Source: JBOHBN01 sp050698355 (lineage in GTDB: Bacteria; Actinomycetota; Actinomycetes; Streptosporangiales; WHST01). From it: a stretch of DNA of 7,892 bases. The position numbers and the translations under genes were made by a program. Below are positions 1-5,826 of the stretch, in pieces. Within the stretch, counting starts at the first letter, position 1; each line of letters starts with the position of its first letter. The notes beneath the pieces are model-generated. The model was not told the origin of the DNA. It saw only the letters and a list, made by a program, of their open reading frames with translations, and did no database searches. Location of the stretch: the NCBI GenBank assembly GCA_050698355.1, contig JBOHBN010000211.1, positions 1 through 7,892 on the forward strand, given 5' to 3'.

Positions 1-987
1 GATCCGCTGATCGGCTCCGGCGGATCGGCCGAAGTGGTGGCCGAGGCGGCCCAGATACGCGAGAAGCAGGGCTGGGACCTGGCAATCGCCGTCACCGATC
101 TACCGTTACGCGGAGGTGGGCGAGTCATCGTGGCCGACGCAAGCCCCGCTCACGGTGTGGGGGTGGTCTCGCTACCCGCCCTCGGTGTATCCCGACTGCG
201 AAACCGCCTCACCGACGCTGCGGTCACCCTGGTGCGCGACGTCTATGAATCCACCCACGAGGTCGACGATGACACGGACCTGACCTCCGCGGCGGTACCT
301 GCTGGTCGAATTACGACACCCATCCAGCACATGGCCGACAACGACATCAGCGTGCGCTACGGCCTGCCCTGGCGTCGCGGCCACGTCAAACTCATCGCCG
401 GGCTGGTGAGGGCCAACCGGCCGTGGCAGATTCTGGGAGCGTTCAAGGGCGCCCTGGCCGCCACCTTTGCCACCGCAGCGTACGCGTTGATCTTCCCAAG
501 TGGTTGGAAGCTCAGCGCGGCCATGGGCGGGCTGCGGCCCGCCGTGATCACAGCGCTCGCGATCGTACTGATGATCTCCTGGGTGATCGTGGCCCACAAC
601 CTGTGGGAGCGCCCCACCGCCCGCCACAAGACCGATATGACATTGGTGCGTCTCTACAATACCGTCACGGTGGTCACGTTGTTCACCGTCACGGTGGTCG
701 GCTACATCGTGCTCTTCGCCGTCATTTTCGGACTCGCCTGGCTGTTCATTCCCCAACATTATTTCGCCGAGGAACTGGGGTCGGCCTACGCCACCGCCGG
801 CGGCTACCTACACCTGACGTGGCTGCTCGCCTCGCTGGCGATGCTGGCGGCCGCGCTGGGCCAGGGACTCGACGACGACGAGACGGTACGTCGAGCCACC
901 TTCGGCTACCGGCAGAACATCCGGGCCCGGCAACAGCAACGCGAGGACTCGGACCCGTACCAAGGCCGTACGGACGACCAGCGATGA
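1..987 (+). CDS. Multi-pass membrane protein of unknown function, 5'-truncated by the window edge
   Basis: The reading frame is open from base 1 to a TGA at 985-987, giving 328 visible residues. A GTG at 34 could be read as a start, but the frame before it is open and already protein-like, with no ribosome site in front, so the true start probably lies upstream of the window. The first ~100 residues are soluble. They include a WDLAIAVTDLPLR stretch (25-37) and VADAS...VVSLPALG (44-62), which I recall from uncharacterised actinobacterial membrane proteins, though I cannot name the family. Hydrophobic segments at about 146-166, 179-199, 217-250 (long enough for two passes) and 267-288 suggest four or five membrane spans. 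They are followed by a charged, Gln/Arg-rich cytoplasmic-looking tail (289-328). It is convergent with the carotenoid operon and probably unrelated to it. Some codons (att, aat) are less GC-rich than in the operon. No function is assigned. Confidence 0.8.
   Translation, partial: DPLIGSGGSAEVVAEAAQIREKQGWDLAIAVTDLPLRGGGRVIVADASPAHGVGVVSLPALGVSRLRNRLTDAAVTLVRDVYESTHEVDDDTDLTSAAVPAGRITTPIQHMADNDISVRYGLPWRRGHVKLIAGLVRANRPWQILGAFKGALAATFATAAYALIFPSGWKLSAAMGGLRPAVITALAIVLMISWVIVAHNLWERPTARHKTDMTLVRLYNTVTVVTLFTVTVVGYIVLFAVIFGLAWLFIPQHYFAEELGSAYATAGGYLHLTWLLASLAMLAAALGQGLDDDETVRRATFGYRQNIRARQQQREDSDPYQGRTDDQR
955..973. repeat. Short inverted repeat at the end of the membrane protein gene
   Basis: CCGTAC (955-960) and GTACGG (968-973) are exact inverted copies around a 7-base spacer, just inside the stop of the + strand gene and 27 bases beyond the last stop of the minus-strand operon. 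It could form a 6-bp stem in either transcript. No T-run follows on either strand, so it does not meet the criteria for an intrinsic terminator; it may be chance in coding DNA. Confidence 0.2.
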
Positions 988-999
988 GCGACGCCATGG
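988..999. other. Convergent intergenic gap of 12 bases
   Basis: This is the only non-coding stretch longer than 3 bases in the window. It separates the TGA of the + strand membrane protein gene (985-987) from the stop of the minus-strand Rieske gene (TGA read on the minus strand, 1002-1000). No hairpin with a T-tract lies in it or beside it, so both transcripts probably run into the opposite gene before ending, or end by Rho. Confidence 0.85.
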
Positions 1000-1989
1000 T
1001 CAGCGTGCGCGGAGGGTGTAGCGCCGCTCGGCATAGGCGAGGTCGTCGCGCCAGAGCCGCGCGGCGGAGCGGCGGATCAGCGGCCGGATGAGCCGGCCCG
1101 CATGCCGGGCGAGCGCGAAGCCGGGCCGGTCGGAGCTCGCGATGACCGCCTCGATCACTGCGGTACGTGGCCGGCCGTCCCGACCGGTGCCGCGTGGCGT
1201 CGCGTGTGTCTCCACCACGCTTCCGGCGCCCTCGCCGTCGAGGATCCGCATGACTACCGTGCGCGGCTCCGGGCAGTAGAACTCGGCGCGCACGGGAACT
1301 CCGAGCCGGGGCGTGACCCGGAAGGTCACCGACACGGTGAACCGGTCGTCCTCGTCGGCGACATCGAGCTCGGTGGGGGCGGAGAGCACCGCGAGCCTGG
1401 AGAAGGAGTACGGGTGGAACCAGGAACCGTGCCAGGGATCGAGGCGGTTGGCGAGGATGTCCGACGGTTCGCACACCCCCACCATGGTCGCTACGGCCGC
1501 GATGCTCCCCTGCCCAGCGGGCCGCTCCGGTACGAGCGGCGCCGCCAGGGGTGTGTCGCCGCCCAGGGCGTCCAGCCGGACCCAGGCCAGCACCCCGTCG
1601 TCGTGCGCGGGGAGGCATCGCCAACCGGGGCGACCGTTCGCGTCGATGCGGAGTCCGTGCCAGCGGCATACGAGGGCTCCGTTGTCGACGGCGGCCAGTG
1701 CCAGCGGCGCTCCGAGGTGGGGACAGGCTCCGGGGCCGACGACGAGCTGCCCGTGATCGTCCCGCCAGGCGACCAGTTCGACACCGGCGGCCGTGACGCC
1801 GTAGGGCCGGTCACCGCGGATCTGGCTGCTGGCGGCGAGGACGAACCAGTTGCCGGACGGGCGGGCTTCGGCGCGCTTGCGGGCGGCTTCGATGACGGCG
1901 GGGTCCGCGTCAGGGTAGGTCGGCTGCTGGCGAGCCCAGGCGGTGCCGGGAATCGGCTGCAGCGGCAGTCCTCGCCGTACTCGTGGCAT
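1000..1989 (-). CDS. Rieske [2Fe-2S] oxygenase-like protein, last gene of the carotenoid operon
   Basis: Protein of 329 residues from ATG 1989-1987. Visible parts: a CPH (89-91) and CRWH (108-111) pair, the Rieske 2Fe-2S ligands with the usual ~16-residue loop; then N181-x2-D184-x2-H187-x4-H192, which matches the mononuclear iron motif of Rieske non-haem iron oxygenases (two His ligands plus the bridging Asp). A C-terminal RDDLAYAERR (314-323) offers D315/D316 as candidate third carboxylate ligand, by analogy with the C-terminal helix of the oxygenase family. No signal peptide or membrane span is seen. It directly follows crtU (stop 1994-1992), so a step on CrtU substrate or product is likely, such as ring hydroxylation or support of the desaturation. 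I recall similar Rieske proteins (C-terminal domain DUF5914) next to crtU in other actinomycetes, with no assigned activity to my knowledge. No ferredoxin or reductase partner is nearby. An ATG at 1995-1993 would add two residues and overlap crtU as ATGA, but sits directly against the GGAGG; the second ATG has better spacing. Confidence 0.85.
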   Translation of the reverse strand: MPRVRRGLPLQPIPGTAWARQQPTYPDADPAVIEAARKRAEARPSGNWFVLAASSQIRGDRPYGVTAAGVELVAWRDDHGQLVVGPGACPHLGAPLALAAVDNGALVCRWHGLRIDANGRPGWRCLPAHDDGVLAWVRLDALGGDTPLAAPLVPERPAGQGSIAAVATMVGVCEPSDILANRLDPWHGSWFHPYSFSRLAVLSAPTELDVADEDDRFTVSVTFRVTPRLGVPVRAEFYCPEPRTVVMRILDGEGAGSVVETHATPRGTGRDGRPRTAVIEAVIASSDRPGFALARHAGRLIRPLIRRSAARLWRDDLAYAERRYTLRAR

Positions 1990-1991
1990 GG

Positions 1992-3524
1992 TCATCCTCC
2001 TCGCTTCGCCAGCCTGCGCAGCGGTGCCAGCCGCCCGGCGGTCGGCACGGTCCACAGGTCGTGCCCGGCAAGGCCCCATCGCGCCAGCAGGTGATTCGCC
2101 GCGTGCCATCCGGTGCTGGCGGCACGCTCCATGAGTGCCACGGGCAGGTCGATCCGGATGCCGTCGCCGGCCAGTACCAAGCCAGGCATAGGCGTTGCGA
2201 CGGTCGGCCTGACAGCGAAGTCGCCGACGCCGAAGAGGGGGCAGTCTTCCCGCCACTGCACCGACTCGGCGACGATGCGAGCTGCCCAGGTCTCGGGGTA
2301 GAGCGCATGTAACCGCGCCACGGTGTGCTCACGCAGTGCGTCGTCGTGTGGTGCCGCGTAGGCATGAAGCTCGACGACGGACCCGCCGTGACGAAGCGAC
2401 CAGTCGTGAGCCTCACGCTCGTAGCGATCGACGACGCTGATGTTGTCCAGGGGTGCCAGCCCACCCGTGCCGAGGAAGGCGGGGCGTTCCGTCGCGACGG
2501 GACGGTCCAGCCACAGCCGTTGCACCAGGAACGGCGGTGCGCTTCGCAGGCCGGCCACCCGGTCTCGCCACGCCGGATCCGCCTGCACAAGGTCCGGGGA
2601 TCCAGCCACGATGCGGCGCAGGCCCGCGACGTCGGTGGCGAGCACGACACCGTCACAGCGGTGCTCATGCCCCGCGCTGTCGTGCACCTGGAACCCGCCG
2701 GTGCCGGAGTGTGCGACGTTCGTGACGTCGGTTCCGGTGCGGATATCGGTTCCGAGGGCGACCAGATGGCTTCGCAGTGGAGTCCACAGTGCTGTGTCGA
2801 ATGACGCGTCGGGCACGTCGAACAGCAGACCCTCCCCGGAGCCGAGGAAGTAGAGGTGGAACATCACCGCCAGCTCGGCGGCGGAGAGTTCCTCCGGTGG
2901 CGCGAAGAAGCTCCGGGAGAACACGTCGAATGCCAGGTGCCGGGCCGCGGGTGGGAAGTTGATGCGCCGCAGGAAGGTGTCGGCGTCGACGCCGTCCAGC
3001 TCCTCGTAGATCCGCGGCACGGTGAGGGTGGCCAGCGGGAGTGCGGCACGGACGTCCAGCTTGATCAGGTCCCGTAGCCGGAATGTGGGGCTGCGCAGCG
3101 CGAAGGCGAGCGCGTTCCACGGTGGCGTTCTGGGCAGGCCGCGGAAGCTGTCCCGCCTGCCGTGTTCGTCGACCAGCGGGTAGTCGTCCAGCGGGACCAG
3201 CCGCTCCAGCCCGGGATCGCCGCGCCGCAACAGCGCGCGCAGGTTGTAGTACTGCCGGAAGAACGCGTGAAATCCGCGGCTCATCGAGCGTGTCACGCCA
3301 CGGGTGGTCTCCGTCCACGACGACACCCTCCCACCGAGCTGCGGTTCCCGTTCCAGTACCACCACCGACACGCCGCGCTCGGCCAGCCCCGTGGCGGCCG
3401 CCAGGCCCGCGATCCCGGCCCCGACGACGACCACGCGGGGCGGGTGCGCGAGTTGCCCGGCGTGTGGTGCGCCCACCGATGCGGGGTGCCGGACCGCGCG
3501 GGAGTCCCGTTTACTCGCGCTCAT
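1992..3524 (-). CDS. crtU: Carotene desaturase/methyltransferase-type enzyme CrtU (aromatic phi-ring formation)
   Basis: FAD-dependent enzyme of 510 residues, the usual length for the family. In known pathways CrtU converts the beta ring of beta- or gamma-carotene into an aromatic phi ring by desaturation with a shift of a C-1 methyl group, giving isorenieratene or chlorobactene-like products. Seen here: the dinucleotide-binding GAGIAG (35-40) with the acidic end LERE and GGR (57-66); the family-typical RGFHAFFRQYYNLR (83-96); and a C-terminal FAD-contact segment LAGDGIRIDLPVALMERA (451-468). The start is ATG 3524-3522, sharing ATGA with the crtT stop (3523-3521). The frame is open further upstream, but that part is an out-of-frame reading of crtT. 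About 30 basic, low-complexity residues precede the FAD fold. Only a weak GGCGGGAA-like site precedes the ATG, so translation is probably coupled to crtT. The family call is strong; the exact ring substrate is inferred from the cyclase genes. Confidence 0.92.
   Translation of the reverse strand: MSASKRDSRAVRHPASVGAPHAGQLAHPPRVVVVGAGIAGLAAATGLAERGVSVVVLEREPQLGGRVSSWTETTRGVTRSMSRGFHAFFRQYYNLRALLRRGDPGLERLVPLDDYPLVDEHGRRDSFRGLPRTPPWNALAFALRSPTFRLRDLIKLDVRAALPLATLTVPRIYEELDGVDADTFLRRINFPPAARHLAFDVFSRSFFAPPEELSAAELAVMFHLYFLGSGEGLLFDVPDASFDTALWTPLRSHLVALGTDIRTGTDVTNVAHSGTGGFQVHDSAGHEHRCDGVVLATDVAGLRRIVAGSPDLVQADPAWRDRVAGLRSAPPFLVQRLWLDRPVATERPAFLGTGGLAPLDNISVVDRYEREAHDWSLRHGGSVVELHAYAAPHDDALREHTVARLHALYPETWAARIVAESVQWREDCPLFGVGDFAVRPTVATPMPGLVLAGDGIRIDLPVALMERAASTGWHAANHLLARWGLAGHDLWTVPTAGRLAPLRRLAKRGG
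1996..2000 (-). promoter_or_regulatory. Ribosome binding site that decides the Rieske gene start
   Basis: Minus-strand GGAGG lies directly against the first ATG (1995-1993) with no spacer, but six bases before the second ATG (1989-1987). Normal Shine-Dalgarno spacing is about 5-9 bases, so the second ATG is preferred. The site lies within the last codons of crtU. Confidence 0.65.
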
Positions 3525-4246
3525 CGGTTCCCGCCCGGCCGGGTGCCGAGAAAGGTGTGCACGATGTCGCGCTGCCAACCCGGCACGGTCTGTGCGCGCA
3601 CGCCTTCGAATCCTGCCTGCCGCAGCCGGGCCCGCACTCGCGACGCGCCGTCGAAGGTGATCACGCTGCGCCACAGGTACCGGTAGAGGCCGGCGTCGCC
3701 GGTCAGCAGCCGACCGGCCGGAATGATCACCGCCCAGCACACCGCATGCCATACCGCGGTCGCGAGGCGGGAGTCGGCCACCGAGTACTCGTGGATCGCC
3801 AGTACGCCACCGGGGCGCAGCGACGCACACAGGGCACGCAGCTGCCCGTCGGGATCGGCGAGGTTGCGCACCAGGTACGCGGCCAGGATCGCGTCGAAGG
3901 GTCCGTGCACGCCTGCCGCGGCCAGACCCTCGACGGGTGCGTGTACGAAGTGGACGGACGGCGGCCACTGCTTCGCCCGGGCCCGGGACAGCATCCCCTC
4001 GGACGCGTCGACGGCGACGATCTCGGCGTGCGGGGCCACCGACAGCAGGGCCGCGGTGGACGCGCCGGTGCCGCAGCCTGCGTCGAGCAACCGCAGGCCT
4101 TCGCCGCCGGCGGGTAGCCGCATCCGCTGTGCCGAGAGCCGCAGGTGCGCGTGATAGCCGGGGTTGACGCCGACCAGCCTGTCGTAGGCGGCGGCGCCGG
4201 TATCGAACGCGGCAGGCAGGTTCTGGCGGCGCACTCCGGCCCTCAC
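3521..4246 (-). CDS. crtT: SAM-dependent class I methyltransferase of the carotenoid operon (CrtT-like)
   Basis: Protein of 241 residues with a UbiE/methyltransferase type 11 fold. Motif I LLDAGCGTGAST (53-64) binds SAM, VDAS (79-82) holds the acidic residue that contacts the ribose, LVRNLADPD (125-133) is the motif IV region and LRPGGVLAIHEYS (143-155) is the post-I strand. The later part has a hydrophobic run (about 165-182) that could contact a lipid substrate or membrane. The GTG start (4246-4244) overlaps the crtYd stop as GTGA, and AGGAGG (4256-4251) lies four bases before it; other upstream starts would run through crtYd in another frame. A methyltransferase named CrtT accompanies crtY and crtU in Streptomyces isorenieratene clusters, where as I recall its role is unresolved. 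The acceptor is unknown: it may be a hydroxyl made by the Rieske protein, or a quinone-like compound, as UbiE relatives use. The name rests on context. Confidence 0.85.
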   Translation of the reverse strand: MRAGVRRQNLPAAFDTGAAAYDRLVGVNPGYHAHLRLSAQRMRLPAGGEGLRLLDAGCGTGASTAALLSVAPHAEIVAVDASEGMLSRARAKQWPPSVHFVHAPVEGLAAAGVHGPFDAILAAYLVRNLADPDGQLRALCASLRPGGVLAIHEYSVADSRLATAVWHAVCWAVIIPAGRLLTGDAGLYRYLWRSVITFDGASRVRARLRQAGFEGVRAQTVPGWQRDIVHTFLGTRPGGNR

Positions 4247-4566
4247 CGGTCCTCCTCTCGTCGCCGGTGCTGCCGTTCCCACAACAGCAAGGTCGCGGTG
4301 ACCAGCGCGAAGCCGAACAGGAAGTCCTCGACGGGGATGTCGAACGGGAACCGCAGGCCGAGGTACGCGCCGGGTGTGTACTCCACGATCGGCGCGGACA
4401 GCTTGGTCAACCAGCCGTCCACCAGGACCTGGAAGCCCAGCACGATCACCATGGCGAGCCAGTAGGCCGGCCGCCGGAACAGGCCGGTGCGCAGGAACAG
4501 CAACTCCCACAGGCACACCAGGACGACCGCTGCCGCGGCAGGCACCGTGTAACCGAGCCCGGTCAT
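4243..4566 (-). CDS. crtYd: Lycopene cyclase heterodimer subunit CrtYd
   Basis: Membrane protein of 107 residues with three hydrophobic segments (about 5-24, 34-52 and 80-96), the layout of the small subunits of the actinobacterial heterodimeric carotenoid cyclase. The family-typical RFPFDIPVED (72-81) opens the third segment; its acidic residues are thought to matter for the acid-catalysed ring closure of lycopene. It should work only together with CrtYc, encoded directly upstream. The start ATG (4566-4564) overlaps the crtYc stop as ATGA, with GAGAGGG five bases before it. Because crtU follows and no lycopene elongase (crtEb) is present, a beta-ring activity is more likely than the epsilon-cyclase CrtYe/CrtYf function of decaprenoxanthin makers. 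The tail is short, charged and Arg-rich. Which of the two subunits is called c or d follows gene order. Confidence 0.85.
   Translation of the reverse strand: MTGLGYTVPAAAAVVLVCLWELLFLRTGLFRRPAYWLAMVIVLGFQVLVDGWLTKLSAPIVEYTPGAYLGLRFPFDIPVEDFLFGFALVTATLLLWERQHRRREEDR
4251..4256 (-). promoter_or_regulatory. Ribosome binding site for crtT
   Basis: Minus-strand AGGAGG, a perfect match to the anti-Shine-Dalgarno core, ends four bases before the GTG start of the methyltransferase. It supports that GTG over the next in-frame GTG (4234-4232), which would be 16 bases away. Confidence 0.65.
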
Positions 4567-4895
4567 CGGCGCCCTCTCAACCGGCCGAGCAACGCCTGCA
4601 CGCAGGAGTACGTCAGCACACCGCAGACCGGCACCACGAGAAAGAACACGAGCTCCTCGACCGGGACGTCGAACGGCAGCCGGACGCCCGTGATGTAGCG
4701 GGCGTTGTAGGTCCACACGCCCGTGGCGACGGCGACCGCGTCCCAGGCCAGGAACACGAGGGTGACCGGGAGCACCGCGCGCGCCAGGCGCGCGGGCCGC
4801 CGGTACACGCGCGCACCGAGCAGCTCCAGCGGCGCGGTGAGCAGCAGGCAGCAGGCCATCAGGATCAGGTATTGCCAGTGGTCCACCTCGTGCAT
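4563..4895 (-). CDS. crtYc: Lycopene cyclase heterodimer subunit CrtYc
   Basis: Membrane protein of 110 residues with three hydrophobic segments (about 8-24, 40-61 and 81-100). RLPFDVPVEE (72-81) is the counterpart of the motif at exactly the same residue numbers in CrtYd, which fits the idea that the two subunits arose by duplication. Together they would cyclise the psi ends of lycopene to beta rings. The start is ATG 4895-4893, one base after the crtB stop (4899-4897). A GGGAGG at 4912-4907 lies 11 bases before it, a rather long spacing, so coupling to crtB translation may matter. The frame continues open upstream without another start near the site, but that part is crtB in another frame. 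Fused eukaryal and archaeal relatives carry both halves in one chain; here they are separate genes. Confidence 0.85.
   Translation of the reverse strand: MHEVDHWQYLILMACCLLLTAPLELLGARVYRRPARLARAVLPVTLVFLAWDAVAVATGVWTYNARYITGVRLPFDVPVEELVFFLVVPVCGVLTYSCVQALLGRLRGRR
4775..4795. repeat. GC-rich inverted repeat inside crtYc
   Basis: CCGCGCGC (4775-4782) and GCGCGCGG (4788-4795) are perfect inverted copies with a five-base loop. In RNA this would be an 8-bp all-GC stem, within the codons for the Arg/Ala-rich linker after the first membrane segment of CrtYc. It may be a by-product of GC-rich Arg/Ala codons; an effect on mRNA stability or translation is only possible. Confidence 0.4.
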
Positions 4896-4896
4896 G

Positions 4897-5826
4897 TCAG
4901 TGCGTACCTCCCGTCGCCGCGACCGTCCTGGCCCACAGCGCGCGGACCAGTGCCCCGCCCGCCACCTGGGTTCGCCTGGCGGTGCCCACCGTGGCGCGGT
5001 GGGTGAACACGGCGAAGTCACTGTTCTCGATGCGGTCGAGGATCTCCGAGTACAGCACCAACGCGGTGCTGACGCAGGGCCGCGAGACAGGGTGCAGCAT
5101 GGCCACCCCGGTTCGCGCGAACCGGTACACGGCGCGGGTGGTGGCGTGCTGCTCGGCAAGGGCCGCGCGCACCCTGCTGTCGGTGCGCCGGCGAGTGCGG
5201 CACCAGGTCAGCAGATCGCGGTCGACGCCGAACGCGGCCAGCTCGTCGAGCGGCAGGTACACCCGACCGCGATCGAGATCCTCGGCGACGTCGCGCAGGA
5301 AGTTGGTGAGCTGGAACGCCCGGCCCAGCGCCGCCGCGTACGGCGCTGCCTCCTCGGCCGGCACGACGGTGCCCAGTACCGGCAGCACCTGCAGCCCGAT
5401 CACCTCCGCCGAGCCGCGCACGTAGCGCTCGAGGGAGGCCCGGTCGGGATACTCGGTGACGGTCAGGTCCATCCGCATCGAGTCCAGGAAGTCGTCGAAC
5501 AGCTCCGGCGCGATCCGGTAGCGCGCCGCGGTGTCCACGACGGCCGCCAACACCGGATGGTCGCTGTAGCCCCGGCGCAGGGCGGACGTGAGGTCGCCGC
5601 CGAGCCGGTCCAGGTGGGCCCGCAGCTCGGCGGGTCCCGATCCCGGCGGCGGCGTGTCCACGATGTCGTCCGCCCACCGGGCGAAGCCGTACAGGGCGTG
5701 GATCGCGGGTCGCTGGGCGCGGGTCAGCAGTGTGGAAGCGCGGTAATAGGTGCGGCCGTGGCGGGCATTGAGTTCGCGGCACCGCCGGTACGCGGCGCGC
5801 AGGTCGGCGCGATCGTCCGTACGCAT
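4897..5826 (-). CDS. crtB: Phytoene synthase CrtB
   Basis: Protein of 309 residues, normal for bacterial phytoene/squalene synthase family members. It joins two GGPP molecules head to head, through prephytoene diphosphate, to give 15-cis-phytoene. The two Mg-diphosphate binding motifs are present: DDIVD (53-57) in the GFARWADDIVD context, and RDVAED (178-183) followed by LDRGRVYLP (184-192). YVRGSAEVIGLQVLPVLG (135-152) and the preceding YRIAPELFDDFLDSMRMD (103-120) are also family-typical. The start ATG (5826-5824) shares its A with the crtI stop in TGATG, and an AGGAG (5840-5836) lies nine bases before it. The same frame stays open far upstream through crtI, but that is a shadow reading of crtI, not a fusion. 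crtB follows crtI and precedes the cyclase pair, as in many actinobacterial carotenoid operons. Confidence 0.95.
   Translation of the reverse strand: MRTDDRADLRAAYRRCRELNARHGRTYYRASTLLTRAQRPAIHALYGFARWADDIVDTPPPGSGPAELRAHLDRLGGDLTSALRRGYSDHPVLAAVVDTAARYRIAPELFDDFLDSMRMDLTVTEYPDRASLERYVRGSAEVIGLQVLPVLGTVVPAEEAAPYAAALGRAFQLTNFLRDVAEDLDRGRVYLPLDELAAFGVDRDLLTWCRTRRRTDSRVRAALAEQHATTRAVYRFARTGVAMLHPVSRPCVSTALVLYSEILDRIENSDFAVFTHRATVGTARRTQVAGGALVRALWARTVAATGGTH

Noticed and set aside
955..973. Bidirectional intrinsic terminator between the convergent genes
   Set aside because: The stem is only 6 bp and no T-run follows on either strand; kept only as a weak inverted repeat.
1102..2094. Long + strand open frame opposite the Rieske gene
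   Set aside because: Its translation is low-complexity Gly/Arg/Asp-rich, while the opposite strand encodes clear Rieske ligands and an iron motif.
1992..3968. N-terminal extension of CrtU by about 148 residues
   Set aside because: The extension lies over crtT in another frame and has no domain; the ATG at 3524 in the ATGA overlap gives a normal CrtU length.
4243..4895. C50 carotenoid pathway (lycopene elongase plus cyclase) as in decaprenoxanthin or sarcinaxanthin producers
   Set aside because: No UbiA-type elongase gene (crtEb/lbtA) is in the window and crtU follows the cyclase pair, which fits an aromatic C40 product better. A distant elongase cannot be excluded.
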